A stretch of 64,000 nucleotides of DNA, from positions 2,046,001-2,110,000 of the forward strand of contig NZ_SZZH01000001.1 of assembly GCF_005298075.1 (NCBI RefSeq), in the 5' to 3' direction. This document shows, piece after piece, positions 44,844 through 54,034 of the stretch (its first letter is position 1; each line of letters starts with the position of its first letter). Source of the stretch: Nakamurella flava. Lineage in GTDB: Bacteria > Actinomycetota > Actinomycetes > Mycobacteriales > Nakamurellaceae. The position numbers and the translations under genes are program-made. The notes beneath the pieces are model-generated. The model was not told the origin of the DNA and made no database searches. It saw only the letters and a list, made by a program, of their open reading frames with translations.

Positions 44844-45851
44844 TCAGCCGGTCAGCCCGGCCTTGGCCTCGGCCTCCAGCAGGACGGTCGCGGCCACCTG
44901 CAGACCCTCGACCCGGCCCAGCTCGGTGTCCTCGTGCTCGATGTTGACCAGCATTCCCGGGTCGACCTCGTGCAGAGCGCTGAGGAAGTCGGCCCAGAAG
45001 TCGACGTCGTGACCCTTGCCGAGGGCGACGAAGTCCCACGCCGAGTTCTTCGGCCACTCGTTGGCCCACTCGTCGCCGCCCAGGTTGGTGCGCGGTTCGT
45101 CGGCGGACAGACGACGGAACGAGTTGTCGAGAACTCCGTACAGCGCGGCGTTCTCGGTGTTGATCCGGACGTCCTTGGCGGCGGCCTGGTAGACCAGTGG
45201 GCCGAGCGCACGGACCACGGCGACCGGGTCCATCTGCTGCCAGAACAGGTGCGAGGCGTCCAGCTCGACCCCGACGTTCGTGGCGCCGGTGAGTTCGATC
45301 AGCTTGTGCACGTCGGCGGTGTTGAACACGAGGTTCTGCGGGTGCAGCTCCAGCGCGACCTTGACGCCGTGATCGCCGGCCAGCTGGTCGATCTCCGTCC
45401 AGAACGGCACGGCGATCGACCACTGATGGTCCAGGACATCGAGGGCCGCGGAGTTCCAGGCGTTGACGATCCAGTTTGGCACGGTGGCGCCGGGTTCGCC
45501 GCCGGGCAGGCCGGACATCGTCACGACCCGGTCCTGTCCAAGCCGCTGCGCCAGCGCGATCGAACGTCGGATGTCCTTGGCGTGCGCGTCGCCGATGAGC
45601 GGGTTCGGGTGCAGCGGGTTGCCGTTGCAGTTCAGCCCGGCGATGGACACCCCGGTGCCCTCGAAGAGGCCCAGGTAGTCGTCACGGGCGGTGTCACTGG
45701 TCAGGATCGCGTCGATGTTCGGCACGTGCACCGGGGGCAGGAACCCGCCGGTGTTCAGCTCGATGCCGGTCAGCCCGAGATCGGCAATGACGGCGAGCGC
45801 CTCGGGCAGCGGACGGTCGTGCAGGATCGCGTTGTAGACGCCGAGCTTCAC
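44844..45851 (-). CDS. Sugar-phosphate isomerase/epimerase (polyol catabolism)
   Basis: A 335-residue TIM-barrel protein of the xylose-isomerase-like superfamily. The metal-binding positions are visible as the glutamate in TGIELNTGGF, VALELHPQNLVF, VGVELDASHLFW and the C-terminal VNIEHED. The start is a GTG at 45851 overlapping the stop of the upstream oxidoreductase (GTGA), so both enzymes are made together. Oxidation by the partner followed by isomerisation here is a common scheme for inositol isomers, lyxose or other sugars and polyols. The true substrate is unknown. Confidence 0.8.
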   Translation of the reverse strand: MKLGVYNAILHDRPLPEALAVIADLGLTGIELNTGGFLPPVHVPNIDAILTSDTARDDYLGLFEGTGVSIAGLNCNGNPLHPNPLIGDAHAKDIRRSIALAQRLGQDRVVTMSGLPGGEPGATVPNWIVNAWNSAALDVLDHQWSIAVPFWTEIDQLAGDHGVKVALELHPQNLVFNTADVHKLIELTGATNVGVELDASHLFWQQMDPVAVVRALGPLVYQAAAKDVRINTENAALYGVLDNSFRRLSADEPRTNLGGDEWANEWPKNSAWDFVALGKGHDVDFWADFLSALHEVDPGMLVNIEHEDTELGRVEGLQVAATVLLEAEAKAGLTG

Positions 45852-47035
45852 AGCTGCACCAGCTTTCCGTGGTCGGCGGCCGACCGGGCGACCGCACCGA
45901 GCAGTTCCATGTTGTGGACGCCATCGGCGAAGGTGGCACAGCGGGGCAGGGAGGACGCCTCGTCGAGGCCGGCCACCTCCTCCAGGAAGGCCCGGGCCTG
46001 GTAGGCGAACGCCTCGTTCTGGCCGAAGCCGACACCGGCGACGTCCATCGGCAGACCACCGGCGACGTACGGGTGGGGGGCGCCGAGCGGGACCTGACGG
46101 TATCCGGCGGTGTAGGCATCGTCGTGCAGGTACAGGCCGATCTCGGCCGGGCGGCCCTGATCGAAGCGGGCGGCCCCGTTCTCGCAGAACACCTCGAAGA
46201 TCAGGCCGTTGGCGTGGCCGGCGGCGACCCGAGACGCCTGGATGGTGCCGGCGGCGCCCCCTTCGAAGGTCACCGCGAAGGCGGCGAAGTCGTCGTTGGT
46301 AACGGGCTCGTACACGTCGCTGACGGCGCCGTGGTCGTGCCCGATCACCTGGCCGAGCGGCTGGGGTCGCGATCCGATGACGGTCGTCAGGGTGCCGCCG
46401 CTGACCGACGCCACCGGGCCGGCCAGGAATTCGGCGATGTAGGACATGTGGCTGCCGACGTCGGCCAGCGCCCCCGAACCCATGGGGCCCTGGTAGCGCC
46501 AGCTGATCGGGGCGCTCGGGCTGCAGGAGTAGTCACACCAGTACCGGCCGGAGAAGTGCAGGACGTGGCCCAGCCGGCCGGAACGGATCAGGTCCCCGAT
46601 GGCGGCGATGCCCGGGGCCCGCAGGTAGGTGAAGCCGATGCGGGCCAGCACGCCCCGGGCGGCCGCGGCGTCGGCGGCGGCCTCCATGGCGCGGGCGTCC
46701 TCGATGGTGTCGGACAGCGGCTTCTCGCACAGCACGTGCTTACCGGCGTCGAGCAGACCCTCGACGATCTCGCGGTGCAGCTTGTTGGCCACCACCACGC
46801 TGACGACCTGGATGTCGTCGGCGGCGGCGATGGACCGCCAGTCGGTGTCGTTGCGCTCATAACCGAATCGGCGGGCAGCCGCCGACCCGAACTCGGCGTT
46901 GACGTCCCCGATCGACACCAGCCGGACCTCGGGAAGCACCGGGGCGTAGAGCGAATTCGCCACCTTGTAGGCGGCCGCGTGGGCTTTGCCGGCCATGCCG
47001 GCACCGATGACGGCGACGCCGATGCTGTCGCTCAT
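45848..47035 (-). CDS. Gfo/Idh/MocA family NAD(P)-dependent sugar/polyol dehydrogenase
   Basis: A 395-residue oxidoreductase with the Rossmann motif G11, G13 and G16 and the catalytic CEKP motif at 103-106 (K105). The pattern ALADVGSHMSYIAEF supplies the downstream Asp/His pair. The closest functional relatives are inositol and sugar dehydrogenases. AAGGAG lies seven bases before the ATG at 47035. It is the first gene of a two-gene operon with the isomerase and is divergent from a LacI repressor whose tandem operators lie between them. It could oxidise another inositol stereoisomer, complementing IolG; this is inference. Confidence 0.85.
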   Translation of the reverse strand: MSDSIGVAVIGAGMAGKAHAAAYKVANSLYAPVLPEVRLVSIGDVNAEFGSAAARRFGYERNDTDWRSIAAADDIQVVSVVVANKLHREIVEGLLDAGKHVLCEKPLSDTIEDARAMEAAADAAAARGVLARIGFTYLRAPGIAAIGDLIRSGRLGHVLHFSGRYWCDYSCSPSAPISWRYQGPMGSGALADVGSHMSYIAEFLAGPVASVSGGTLTTVIGSRPQPLGQVIGHDHGAVSDVYEPVTNDDFAAFAVTFEGGAAGTIQASRVAAGHANGLIFEVFCENGAARFDQGRPAEIGLYLHDDAYTAGYRQVPLGAPHPYVAGGLPMDVAGVGFGQNEAFAYQARAFLEEVAGLDEASSLPRCATFADGVHNMELLGAVARSAADHGKLVQL

Positions 47036-47064
47036 GGGGCTTCTCCTTCGAAGTCCTGGAGGCT

Positions 47065-47091
47065 TGGAGCGCTCCATTTTGGAGCGCTCCA
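47065..47091. promoter_or_regulatory. Tandem LacI-type operators
   Basis: Two perfect 12-bp palindromes TGGAGCGCTCCA at 47065-47076 and 47080-47091, centres 15 bases apart, lie between the divergent dehydrogenase and LacI genes. The sequence is the classic LacI-family centre CG operator, so it is almost certainly the binding site of the adjacent repressor for both directions. Confidence 0.85.
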
Positions 47092-47159
47092 CTACTGTGA
47101 CAGTCGGCATGGAAGCTGTCAAAGGGTGGCGACCGGAATCCTGGGGGAGAGTGACGGAC

Positions 47160-48176
47160 GTGGTCGAACGACGCCCCACCATCTACGACGTGGCCGAGCG
47201 GGCCGGGGTCTCGAAGTCCCTGGTCTCGCTGGTCCTGCGGGATTCGCCGAAGGTCTCCGAGCAACGCCGGGAGGCCGTGCTCGCCGCCATCGCCGACCTC
47301 GGCTACCGGCCCAGCCAGGCCGCGACCCAACTGGCCAGCAGCCGGGCCCGCAGTGTCGAGCTGCTGGTCGACGACTACCGCAACCTGTCCTTCGTCGGCC
47401 TCGTCCAGGGCCTGCGCCGCGGCCTGACCGGGCAGGGCTACCACCTCACCGTCACCGAGATCCCGCGCTTCGGCAACCGCCTGGACGTCCCCGGTGTGGC
47501 CCCCGCCGCCGATGCCCGGGTGCTCGCCGGAGAACCGGGGCGGGCGTTGCTGGCCGGCTGGAACGGACCGACGGTGGTGGCCGGGTGGCGGGGCGACGAC
47601 GCCCGCGGCGAAGCCGAGATCGCCCGCCTGGAAGCCGATCTGGTGGCCGCCGACGACGAACTGGGAGCGCGTCTGGCGACCGATCACCTGCTGGACCTCG
47701 GACACCGCTGGATCGGGCACCTGAGCGGCAGCAGCGGACCCGCTGTCCATCGACGAGCCGGTTACCAGCAGGCCATGGCCGAGGCCGGGCTACCCGCGCT
47801 GGTGGTGGGTGACCGGGGCACCACCGAGGACGACGGCTACCTGTCCGCGTCGACGCTCCTGGACGGCCATCCCGAGATCACGGCGCTGGTCGCGGCCAAC
47901 GATCTGATGGCCGTCGGCGCCCTGGCCGCCGCCCACGAGCGGGGCCGCACCATCCCGACGGACATGTCCATCGTCGGCTACGACGACAGCCCCCTGGCCC
48001 GGTACCGGGTGCTCGACCTGACCACCGTGGACGACCGCAGCGTGCCCGTCGGTGAGGCGGCCGCGCAGGCTCTCCTCCGGCGGATCGACGATCCCCACCA
48101 GCCGGCGACCCGGACGCTCATCCCGCCCGAGCTGATCGTCCGGGGCACCACCGGTCCGGCGCCGACGCACCCCTGA
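47160..48176 (+). CDS. LacI-family transcriptional regulator (polyol branch)
   Basis: A 338-residue repressor. The helix-turn-helix is PTIYDVAERAGVSKSLVSLVL and the hinge includes QAATQLASSRARSVELLV, followed by the effector-binding domain. GTG at 47160 was preferred because GGGGGAG lies about ten bases upstream; GTG at 47151 and ATG at 47109 are in-frame alternatives, the latter adding a non-conserved leader. It is divergent from the dehydrogenase-isomerase pair and likely binds the twin palindromes between them. The effector domain is shortened and atypical around residues 85-150, lacking the usual first-lobe repeats and containing RALLAGWNGPTVVAGWRG. Confidence 0.85.
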   Translation: MVERRPTIYDVAERAGVSKSLVSLVLRDSPKVSEQRREAVLAAIADLGYRPSQAATQLASSRARSVELLVDDYRNLSFVGLVQGLRRGLTGQGYHLTVTEIPRFGNRLDVPGVAPAADARVLAGEPGRALLAGWNGPTVVAGWRGDDARGEAEIARLEADLVAADDELGARLATDHLLDLGHRWIGHLSGSSGPAVHRRAGYQQAMAEAGLPALVVGDRGTTEDDGYLSASTLLDGHPEITALVAANDLMAVGALAAAHERGRTIPTDMSIVGYDDSPLARYRVLDLTTVDDRSVPVGEAAAQALLRRIDDPHQPATRTLIPPELIVRGTTGPAPTHP

Positions 48177-48372
48177 GCCGACCGACCCTGTTTCACCAGA
48201 TCGACGCTGTCCCACCAGGTCGACGCTGATCATCACGCCGGTCAGACCCCGGCGCATCGATGCGATCCGCGAAGAAGATCAGCGCCAGCGGAGATAGACG
48301 GCGTCAATCGGGGGCGGACGCGGCGACTGGCCAGGATCGATGACGAGCCGGCCGCGGTCCGGGAAATGCCGA

Positions 48373-48413
48373 ACGGCCGGCCGTGGCCCCCGAGGGGACC
48401 GCGGCCCGGCCGT
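48373..48413 (-). terminator. Terminator of ndh
   Basis: An imperfect GC-rich inverted repeat with outer arms ACGGCCG (48373-48379) and CGGCCGT (48407-48413) and an inner CCCC-cga-GGGG. It lies 14 bases after the ndh stop on the minus strand. Confidence 0.6.
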
Positions 48414-48426
48414 CAGCCTGCTGCGA

Positions 48427-49830
48427 CTACGAGCGGGTGGACTCGCCGAGCTTCTCGCCGTCCCCGATGGATTCCGGCGACTCCGGCGACTTGAAGGTCT
48501 CCGGCGGCAGGATGGCCCGGTTCTTGGTGCTCTCCGGACCGACGCGACGCTGGGCGCCCTCGAACGTGATGATGCGGTGGCCGCGGTTCTTGGTGAAGAT
48601 CATGCCGCGCAGCCAGTTGTACATCGTGCCGAAGCGGTTGCCCCAGCCGACCAGGTAGGCGACGTGGACGAAGCTCCACATGCCCCAGGCGATGATGCCG
48701 GTGAACTTGCGGCCGAAGGCATCGGCGACCGCGGACCGGTAGCCGATGGTGGCCATCGAGCCCTTGTCGAAGTACTTGAACGGCGCGGGCGCGGGCGCGC
48801 CGGCCAGGCGGGCCTTGATGACCTTGCCGATGTACTTGCCCTCCTGGAGGGCCGGCTGGGCCACCCCAGGGAGCTTGTTCAGCGAGACCATGTCACCGAT
48901 GGCGAACACCTCGGGACGGCCGTCGACCGTGCAGTCCGGGTTGACCGGGATGCGGCCGGCCCGGTCGACCTCGAGACCGGCCTGGTCGGCCAGCTTCTTG
49001 GCCAGCGGCGACGCGGCGACACCGGCCGCCCAGATACGCGTCCGCGTCCGGATGGTCTCGATGCCGTTGGGGCTCTTGACCGTGATCGACCCGTGGTCCA
49101 TGTCGACGGCCAGCGAGTTGAGGTGGATCTCCACCCCCATCGACTCCAGCTTCTTCTGGGCCCACTGCTGGAGTTCGGGCTTGAACGGCGGAAGCACCGC
49201 GCCGGCGCCCTCGAGCAGGATGATGCGCGCCTGGCGGGTGTCGACCGAGCGGTAGTCCTTGGGCAGCACCGAATGGGCCAGCTCGGCGATCTGGCCGACC
49301 AGCTCGACGCCGGTCGGACCGGCGCCGATGACGACGAAGGTCAGCCAGTCGGACCGCTCCTGCGGGTCGGTGGTCATCTCGGCCATCTCGAACTTGCTGA
49401 GCACCGCGTCACGCAGGTAACGAGCGTCCTCGATGGTCTTCATGCCCGGGGCGAACTCGGCGAAGTGGTCCTTGCCGAAGTACGAGTGGGTCGCCCCACC
49501 GGCCACGATCAAGGTGTCGTACGGCAGCTCGAGCGGCTCGCCGTCCGGTTCCGTCGTGTAGACGATCTTCTTGTCGAGGTCGAACCCGTCGACCTCGGCC
49601 AGCAGCGTGCGGACGTTGCGCTGCTTCTTCACGACCGTGCGCAGCGCCGGCGCGATCAGGCCGGGCGAGAGCAGACCCGCGGCGACCTGATAGAGCAGCG
49701 GCTGGAACAGGTGGTGGTTGGTGCGGTCGACGAGCGTGATGTCCACGTCGGCGTCGGCCAGGGACTTGGTGGCGTTCAGCCCACCGAAACCGCCCCCGAC
49801 GATGACGACCTTGTGGCGTCCCTTCGACAT
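48427..49830 (-). CDS. ndh: Type II NADH dehydrogenase
   Basis: A 467-residue single-subunit, non-proton-pumping NADH:quinone oxidoreductase. The first dinucleotide fold has G12, G14 and G17 (VVIVGGGFGG). The NADH-binding fold is VVIGAGPTGVELVGQIAEL near residue 165. The FAD-closing GRPEVFAIGDM motif is near residue 300. The C-terminal region from about 370 (IIAWGMWSFVHVAYLVGW) is the amphipathic membrane-anchoring helix. The ATG at 49830 has a weak ribosome site. The last 40 residues are a hydrophilic tail. Confidence 0.93.
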   Translation of the reverse strand: MSKGRHKVVIVGGGFGGLNATKSLADADVDITLVDRTNHHLFQPLLYQVAAGLLSPGLIAPALRTVVKKQRNVRTLLAEVDGFDLDKKIVYTTEPDGEPLELPYDTLIVAGGATHSYFGKDHFAEFAPGMKTIEDARYLRDAVLSKFEMAEMTTDPQERSDWLTFVVIGAGPTGVELVGQIAELAHSVLPKDYRSVDTRQARIILLEGAGAVLPPFKPELQQWAQKKLESMGVEIHLNSLAVDMDHGSITVKSPNGIETIRTRTRIWAAGVAASPLAKKLADQAGLEVDRAGRIPVNPDCTVDGRPEVFAIGDMVSLNKLPGVAQPALQEGKYIGKVIKARLAGAPAPAPFKYFDKGSMATIGYRSAVADAFGRKFTGIIAWGMWSFVHVAYLVGWGNRFGTMYNWLRGMIFTKNRGHRIITFEGAQRRVGPESTKNRAILPPETFKSPESPESIGDGEKLGESTRS

Positions 49831-50111
49831 GACGTCCTGCCTCTCCGGTGTCGCCGGTCGGGCGACACATGACAAATCTGTTCAACCGGGCGACGCGGGG
49901 CCGCGGTGCCCACCCGGTCGGCTTCCTCGTCGAGTCCAGCCGGGGACGTACGGGTGCAGCGTTGGTGCCCGTCGTCGCCCTATCGTCTCAGGCTCGCGGC
50001 CAGTCCGCATACACGGCGGCCACCTCCCGGTGGCGGGACGGAACGGGGCACCGCTGCGGGCCGCCGGTTCCGCCGCACCACGGGGGTGGGCGGCGGACCG
50101 GGCGGCGACCG

Positions 50112-52004
50112 TCAGCCCCGTGGGGGCGTCAGGTAGGGGCGCTGATCCTTCTTGTGGTCGGTGTAGACCGCGAAGGCCTCACGGGTGCTGTCCAGCTCGG
50201 AGACCTCCGACACCGGCACGTCCCACCAGGATTCCGAGGACGGGACCGGGGCGATGGGGTCGGTCTCGATGTGGATGACGGTGGTGCGGGTGGCGGCGCG
50301 GGCGGTGTCCAGGGCCTTGCGGAACTCGGAGATCCCATTGACCCGGATGACGTCCGCGCCGAGCGATTCGGCGTTCAACGCCAGGTCGACCGGGAGCTTG
50401 TCCCCGTCCAGCTGCCCCGACTCGGCGTCGCGGAACCGGTAGGACGTGCCGAACCGCTGCGACCCCAACGACTCCGACAGCGCGCCGATCGAGGCGAACC
50501 CGTGGTTCTGCACGATGACCACGATCAGCTTGATGTTCTCGGAGATGGCGGTCAGCAGTTCCTGCGCCAGCATCAGGTACGAGCCGTCGCCGACCAGCGA
50601 GTACACCTCGCGCTCGGGGGCGGCCATCTTGATGCCCAGCGCACCGGCGATCTCATAGCCCATGCAGGAGAACGCGTACTCCACGTGGTACTGCTGGGGA
50701 TTGGCCGCCCGCCAGAGCATCTGGAGGTCACCGGGCATCGACCCGGCCGCCTGCACGACGGTGCCGTTCTCGCCGATGGACTCGTTGAGCGCGCCCAGCA
50801 CCTCGGTCTGCGCGGGCAGCGGCCCGTGTCCGAGGTGGAACGCCTCGTCGACGACCGTGTTCCAGCGGCCCAGGTGTTCGGAGTAGGAGTCGATCAGCGA
50901 CTCGGCCACCCGGTAGCCCTCCAGCGCCGGGATCAACGCCTCCAGGGTCTCCCGGGCGTCGGCCTGCACGGCGATGCCGGAGTGCTTGACCGCGTCCAGC
51001 CCGGCCACGTTGACGTTCACGAACGTCACGTCCGGGTTGGCGAACGCGGTGCGCGAGGCGGTGGTGAAGTCGCTGTGCCGGGTACCGATCCCGATGACCA
51101 GGTCGGCCTCACGGGCGAGGGCGTTGGCGACCGGGGAGCCGGTCGACCCGACCCCGCCCACGGCCTGCGGGTGGTTCCAGGCGATCGCGCCCTTGCCGGC
51201 CTGTGTGTCGGCGACGGGGATGCCCGTGGCCTCGGCCAGCCGCCGCAGGGCGTCGGCGCCGTGGGAGTAGATGACCCCGCCACCGGCCACGATCAACGGG
51301 CGCTCCGCGGCCTTGATGGCCGCGACGGCCCGGGCCAGCGCGGCCGGCTCCGGGACCGGGCGACCGACGTGCCAGACGCGCTTGCTGAACAGCTCCTCCG
51401 GCCAGTCGAATCCCTCGGCCTGCACGTCCTGCGGCAGGGCCAGGGTCACGGCGCCGGTCTCGGCCGGATCGGTCAGCACCCGCATCGCCCCGAGCAGGGC
51501 CTGCGGCAACTGCTCCGGACGCCAGACCCGGTCGAAGAACCGGGACAGCGGGCGGAACGCGTCGTTGACCGAGATGTCATACCCGGACGGCAGTTCCAGC
51601 TCCTGCAGCACCGGGCTGCCCACCCGCGTGGCGAAGATGTCGCTGGCCAGCAGCAGCACCGGCAACCGGTTGGTGGTGGCCAGGGCGGCGCCGGTCAGCA
51701 TGTTCGCCGACCCCGGTCCGATCGAGGCGGTACAGGCCAAGGTCTGCAGCCGGTCCCGCGTCTTGGCGAAGCCGGCGGCCGCGTGGACCATGCCCTGCTC
51801 GTTCCGGGCCAGGTAGTACGGCATATCGGCCTCGCCCGTACGGGCAGCCTGCAGCAGCGCCTGCCCGACCCCGGCCACGTTGCCGTGCCCGAAGATCCCG
51901 AACGTCCCGGGGATCAAGCGCTGCTCGATCCCGTCGCGCTCGCTGTACTGGTTGGCCAGAAAACGTACCGTCGCCTGCGCGACCGTCAGGCGAATGGTGC
52001 CCAC
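50112..52004 (-). CDS. iolD: 3D-(3,5/4)-trihydroxycyclohexane-1,2-dione acylhydrolase
   Basis: A 630-residue thiamine-diphosphate enzyme that hydrolytically opens the ring of the diketo-inositol to 5-deoxyglucuronate. The N-terminal PYR domain has VRFLANQYSERDG and FGIFGHGNVAGVGQAL with the activating glutamate region RNEQGMVHAA. The C-terminal PP domain has GDGSYLMLAQELLTA followed by the Mg-binding asparagine in VQNHGFASIG. The GTG at 52004 follows AAGGAGG with seven bases of spacing. It lies downstream of iolG and the ABC importer in the same direction, separated from iolG by a hairpin. Confidence 0.94.
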   Translation of the reverse strand: MGTIRLTVAQATVRFLANQYSERDGIEQRLIPGTFGIFGHGNVAGVGQALLQAARTGEADMPYYLARNEQGMVHAAAGFAKTRDRLQTLACTASIGPGSANMLTGAALATTNRLPVLLLASDIFATRVGSPVLQELELPSGYDISVNDAFRPLSRFFDRVWRPEQLPQALLGAMRVLTDPAETGAVTLALPQDVQAEGFDWPEELFSKRVWHVGRPVPEPAALARAVAAIKAAERPLIVAGGGVIYSHGADALRRLAEATGIPVADTQAGKGAIAWNHPQAVGGVGSTGSPVANALAREADLVIGIGTRHSDFTTASRTAFANPDVTFVNVNVAGLDAVKHSGIAVQADARETLEALIPALEGYRVAESLIDSYSEHLGRWNTVVDEAFHLGHGPLPAQTEVLGALNESIGENGTVVQAAGSMPGDLQMLWRAANPQQYHVEYAFSCMGYEIAGALGIKMAAPEREVYSLVGDGSYLMLAQELLTAISENIKLIVVIVQNHGFASIGALSESLGSQRFGTSYRFRDAESGQLDGDKLPVDLALNAESLGADVIRVNGISEFRKALDTARAATRTTVIHIETDPIAPVPSSESWWDVPVSEVSELDSTREAFAVYTDHKKDQRPYLTPPRG

Positions 52005-52030
52005 CGCCGGTCCTCCTTGGTTCCGTGGGG

Positions 52031-52061
52031 CTCGCTGCGGACGGGTACCGCCCGCAGCGAG
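52031..52061 (-). terminator. Intercistronic hairpin between iolG and iolD
   Basis: A 10-bp stem (52031-52040 with 52052-52061) has an 11-base loop. There is no U-tract, so it may act as a partial terminator or as an mRNA-stability element rather than a full stop. Confidence 0.5.
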
Positions 52062-52090
52062 TGGTGAGAAGTCTGATGCCGACGAGTGTG

Positions 52091-53119
52091 TCAGCGGTAG
52101 AGCGCCGGCTGTTCGATGAGCGCGACCGGGACGACGGTGCCGTCGTGCAGGGCCTGCACGGCGGCGTCGGAGACGACCGCGGCGGCGTAGCCGTCCCACG
52201 AGGTGGCGGCGCCGTCGACGACCCCCTGGCCGGCGGCCAGCGCGTCGACCCATTCCTGGAACTCGATGTCGTACGCGCGCAGGAACCGCTCGCGCCAGTC
52301 CTCGGGCACCCGGCTGGTCAGCGCGTTCCCGCGACGGATCTGCACGGCGGTGGTCTCGGCCAACTCGACGGTGCCCTGCTCGGCGACGATCTCGCCGCGG
52401 ATGTCGTAGCCGTACCGGATGTTCACGCTGGTCTCGATGTCGACGACCGCACCGGAGGCGGTGGTCAGCAGGATGAACAGCGGGTCCTCCAGGTCGCCGC
52501 CCAGGCTGTTCTTGCGGGGCTTGACCACCTGGGCCGAGATGATCTCGTCGTCCAGCAGCCAGCGGGCGGTGTCGATGTCGTGCACCGCAGTGTCGGTGAT
52601 CGCCATCTCGCGGGTGTAGTGCCCGGGCACCGACGGGTTGCGGTGGGTGGAGTGGAACATCAGCGGCGCACCGATCTCACCGCTGGTGATGACCTGCTTC
52701 ATCGCCTGGTAGGCCGGGTCGTACCGGCGCATGTACCCGACCTGCACGATCTTGCGGCCCAGCTCGACCTCGGCGGTGATGATCCGCTCGCAGGCCACCT
52801 GGGTGGTGGCCAAGGGCTTCTCGCAGAACACCGGCTTGTTCGCGGCGATCGCGGCGAGGACGTACTCCTCGTGGGTCGGGCCCCAGGAGCAGACGACGAC
52901 CGCGTCGACGTTCGGGTCCAGGATCAGTTCCTGCCCGGTGCCGTGGACCTTCACCCCGCCCGCCGGGGCGCCCTTGACACCGGCCGCGACCGACGCGGCC
53001 TGCTCGGCGTTCACGTCGGTCACCGCGACCACCGCGGCCCCGGAGAGGACGGTGGTCAACCGGCGGATGTGGTCCTGGCCGATCAATCCCACGCCGATGA
53101 CGCCGACGTTGACAGTCAC
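52091..53119 (-). CDS. iolG: Inositol 2-dehydrogenase
   Basis: A 342-residue Gfo/Idh/MocA enzyme oxidising myo-inositol to 2-keto-myo-inositol with NAD. Rossmann glycines are G9, G11 and G14. The catalytic residues K101 (CEKPLATT), D176 and H180 (ITDTAVHDIDTARW) match the Lys-Asp-His triad of Bacillus IolG with a constant offset of four. The GTG at 53119 gives the conserved N-terminus; the ribosome site is weak. It is the first iol enzyme after the ABC importer genes, preceded by a strong hairpin, so it may also have its own promoter in the 85-base gap. Confidence 0.92.
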   Translation of the reverse strand: MTVNVGVIGVGLIGQDHIRRLTTVLSGAAVVAVTDVNAEQAASVAAGVKGAPAGGVKVHGTGQELILDPNVDAVVVCSWGPTHEEYVLAAIAANKPVFCEKPLATTQVACERIITAEVELGRKIVQVGYMRRYDPAYQAMKQVITSGEIGAPLMFHSTHRNPSVPGHYTREMAITDTAVHDIDTARWLLDDEIISAQVVKPRKNSLGGDLEDPLFILLTTASGAVVDIETSVNIRYGYDIRGEIVAEQGTVELAETTAVQIRRGNALTSRVPEDWRERFLRAYDIEFQEWVDALAAGQGVVDGAATSWDGYAAAVVSDAAVQALHDGTVVPVALIEQPALYR

Positions 53120-53163
53120 GTGCTGACTCGCTTTCTCGTTCACATAATGGGTGCGGCAGGGAC

Positions 53164-53198
53164 GGCCCGGCGGCTCCGTGCGACGGAGCCGCCGGGCC
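53164..53198 (-). terminator. Intercistronic hairpin between the ABC ATPase and iolG
   Basis: A perfect 16-bp inverted repeat (53164-53179 with 53183-53198) has a GCG loop. It starts 6 bases after the ATPase stop codon. It is strong enough to terminate or to protect the upstream transporter mRNA from 3' decay. Confidence 0.75.
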
Positions 53199-53204
53199 GA
53201 GAAC

Positions 53205-54029
53205 TCAGCGCTGGGTGGACTGCAACTCGTGGGACAGCTCGGCGAGTTCGCGGCCGCCGGCCATCTCGGCGGTGAGCTCCTCGAGGGTGACCTCGTCGCG
53301 GTGCTTGTCGAGCACCCGCTGGCCCAGCTTGAGGATGACGAAATGGTTCCCGACCAGGTAGGCGTGGTGCGGGTTGTGGGTGATGAACACGACCCCGAGG
53401 CCGGCGTCACGGGCGGCGGCGGTGTACTTGAGCACCACACCGGACTGCTTGACGCCGAGGGCGGCGGTCGGCTCGTCCAGGATGAGCACGCGGGCGCCGA
53501 AGTAGACGGCGCGGGCGATGGCCACGCACTGCCGCTGCCCACCGGACAGGGTGCCGATCGGCTGGTTGATGTCCTTGACCGTGATGCCCATCTTCTTCAG
53601 CTCGGCATCGGCGATCTCCCGCATCTCCTTGATCTTCAAGGGGGCCAGCGGGTAGTTCCCGGCGCGCAGCTCGGAGCCGAGGAAGAAGTTGCGCCAGACC
53701 TCCATGAGACCGACGACGGCGAGATCCTGGTAGACGGTGGCGATCCCGTGGTCCAGCGCCTCACGGGGCGAGCCGAAGGTCACTTCTTCCCCGTCGACCT
53801 TCAGGGTGCCCTCGGAGTGCGGGTGCAGCCCGGCCATGATCTTGATGAGGGTGGACTTGCCGGCGCCGTTGTCGCCCAGGACGCAGGTCACCTCGCCCGC
53901 GTTGACCTGCAGGTCGATGCCCTTGAGGGCGCGGATGGCGCCGTACGTCTTGCCCACGTCGGTCATCTGGATGAGCGGCTGACCCTTGGACAGGTTCGGA
54001 TCGGCGTGTTCGTGCAGCGTGTCAGTCAT
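53205..54029 (-). CDS. Sugar/inositol ABC transporter ATP-binding protein (single domain)
   Basis: A 274-residue ATPase with Walker A GDNGAGKSTL, Q-loop VYQD, signature LSGGQRQ, Walker B VLILDEP and H-loop ITHN. Unlike RbsA/XylG-type importers it carries one ABC domain rather than two, as in FrcA-type systems, so it should homodimerise. It starts five bases after the permease stop and energises the importer formed with the neighbouring permease and binding protein. Location at the head of iolG-iolD indicates inositol or a related polyol as the substrate. Confidence 0.9.
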   Translation of the reverse strand: MTDTLHEHADPNLSKGQPLIQMTDVGKTYGAIRALKGIDLQVNAGEVTCVLGDNGAGKSTLIKIMAGLHPHSEGTLKVDGEEVTFGSPREALDHGIATVYQDLAVVGLMEVWRNFFLGSELRAGNYPLAPLKIKEMREIADAELKKMGITVKDINQPIGTLSGGQRQCVAIARAVYFGARVLILDEPTAALGVKQSGVVLKYTAAARDAGLGVVFITHNPHHAYLVGNHFVILKLGQRVLDKHRDEVTLEELTAEMAGGRELAELSHELQSTQR

Positions 54030-54034
54030 CGCGA

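Noticed and set aside
48194-48228. Two 16-base direct repeats of CACCAG(A/G)TCGACGCTG
   Set aside because: Only two copies with a 19-base period occur in the gap after the LacI gene. This is too little for a CRISPR, iteron or operator call.
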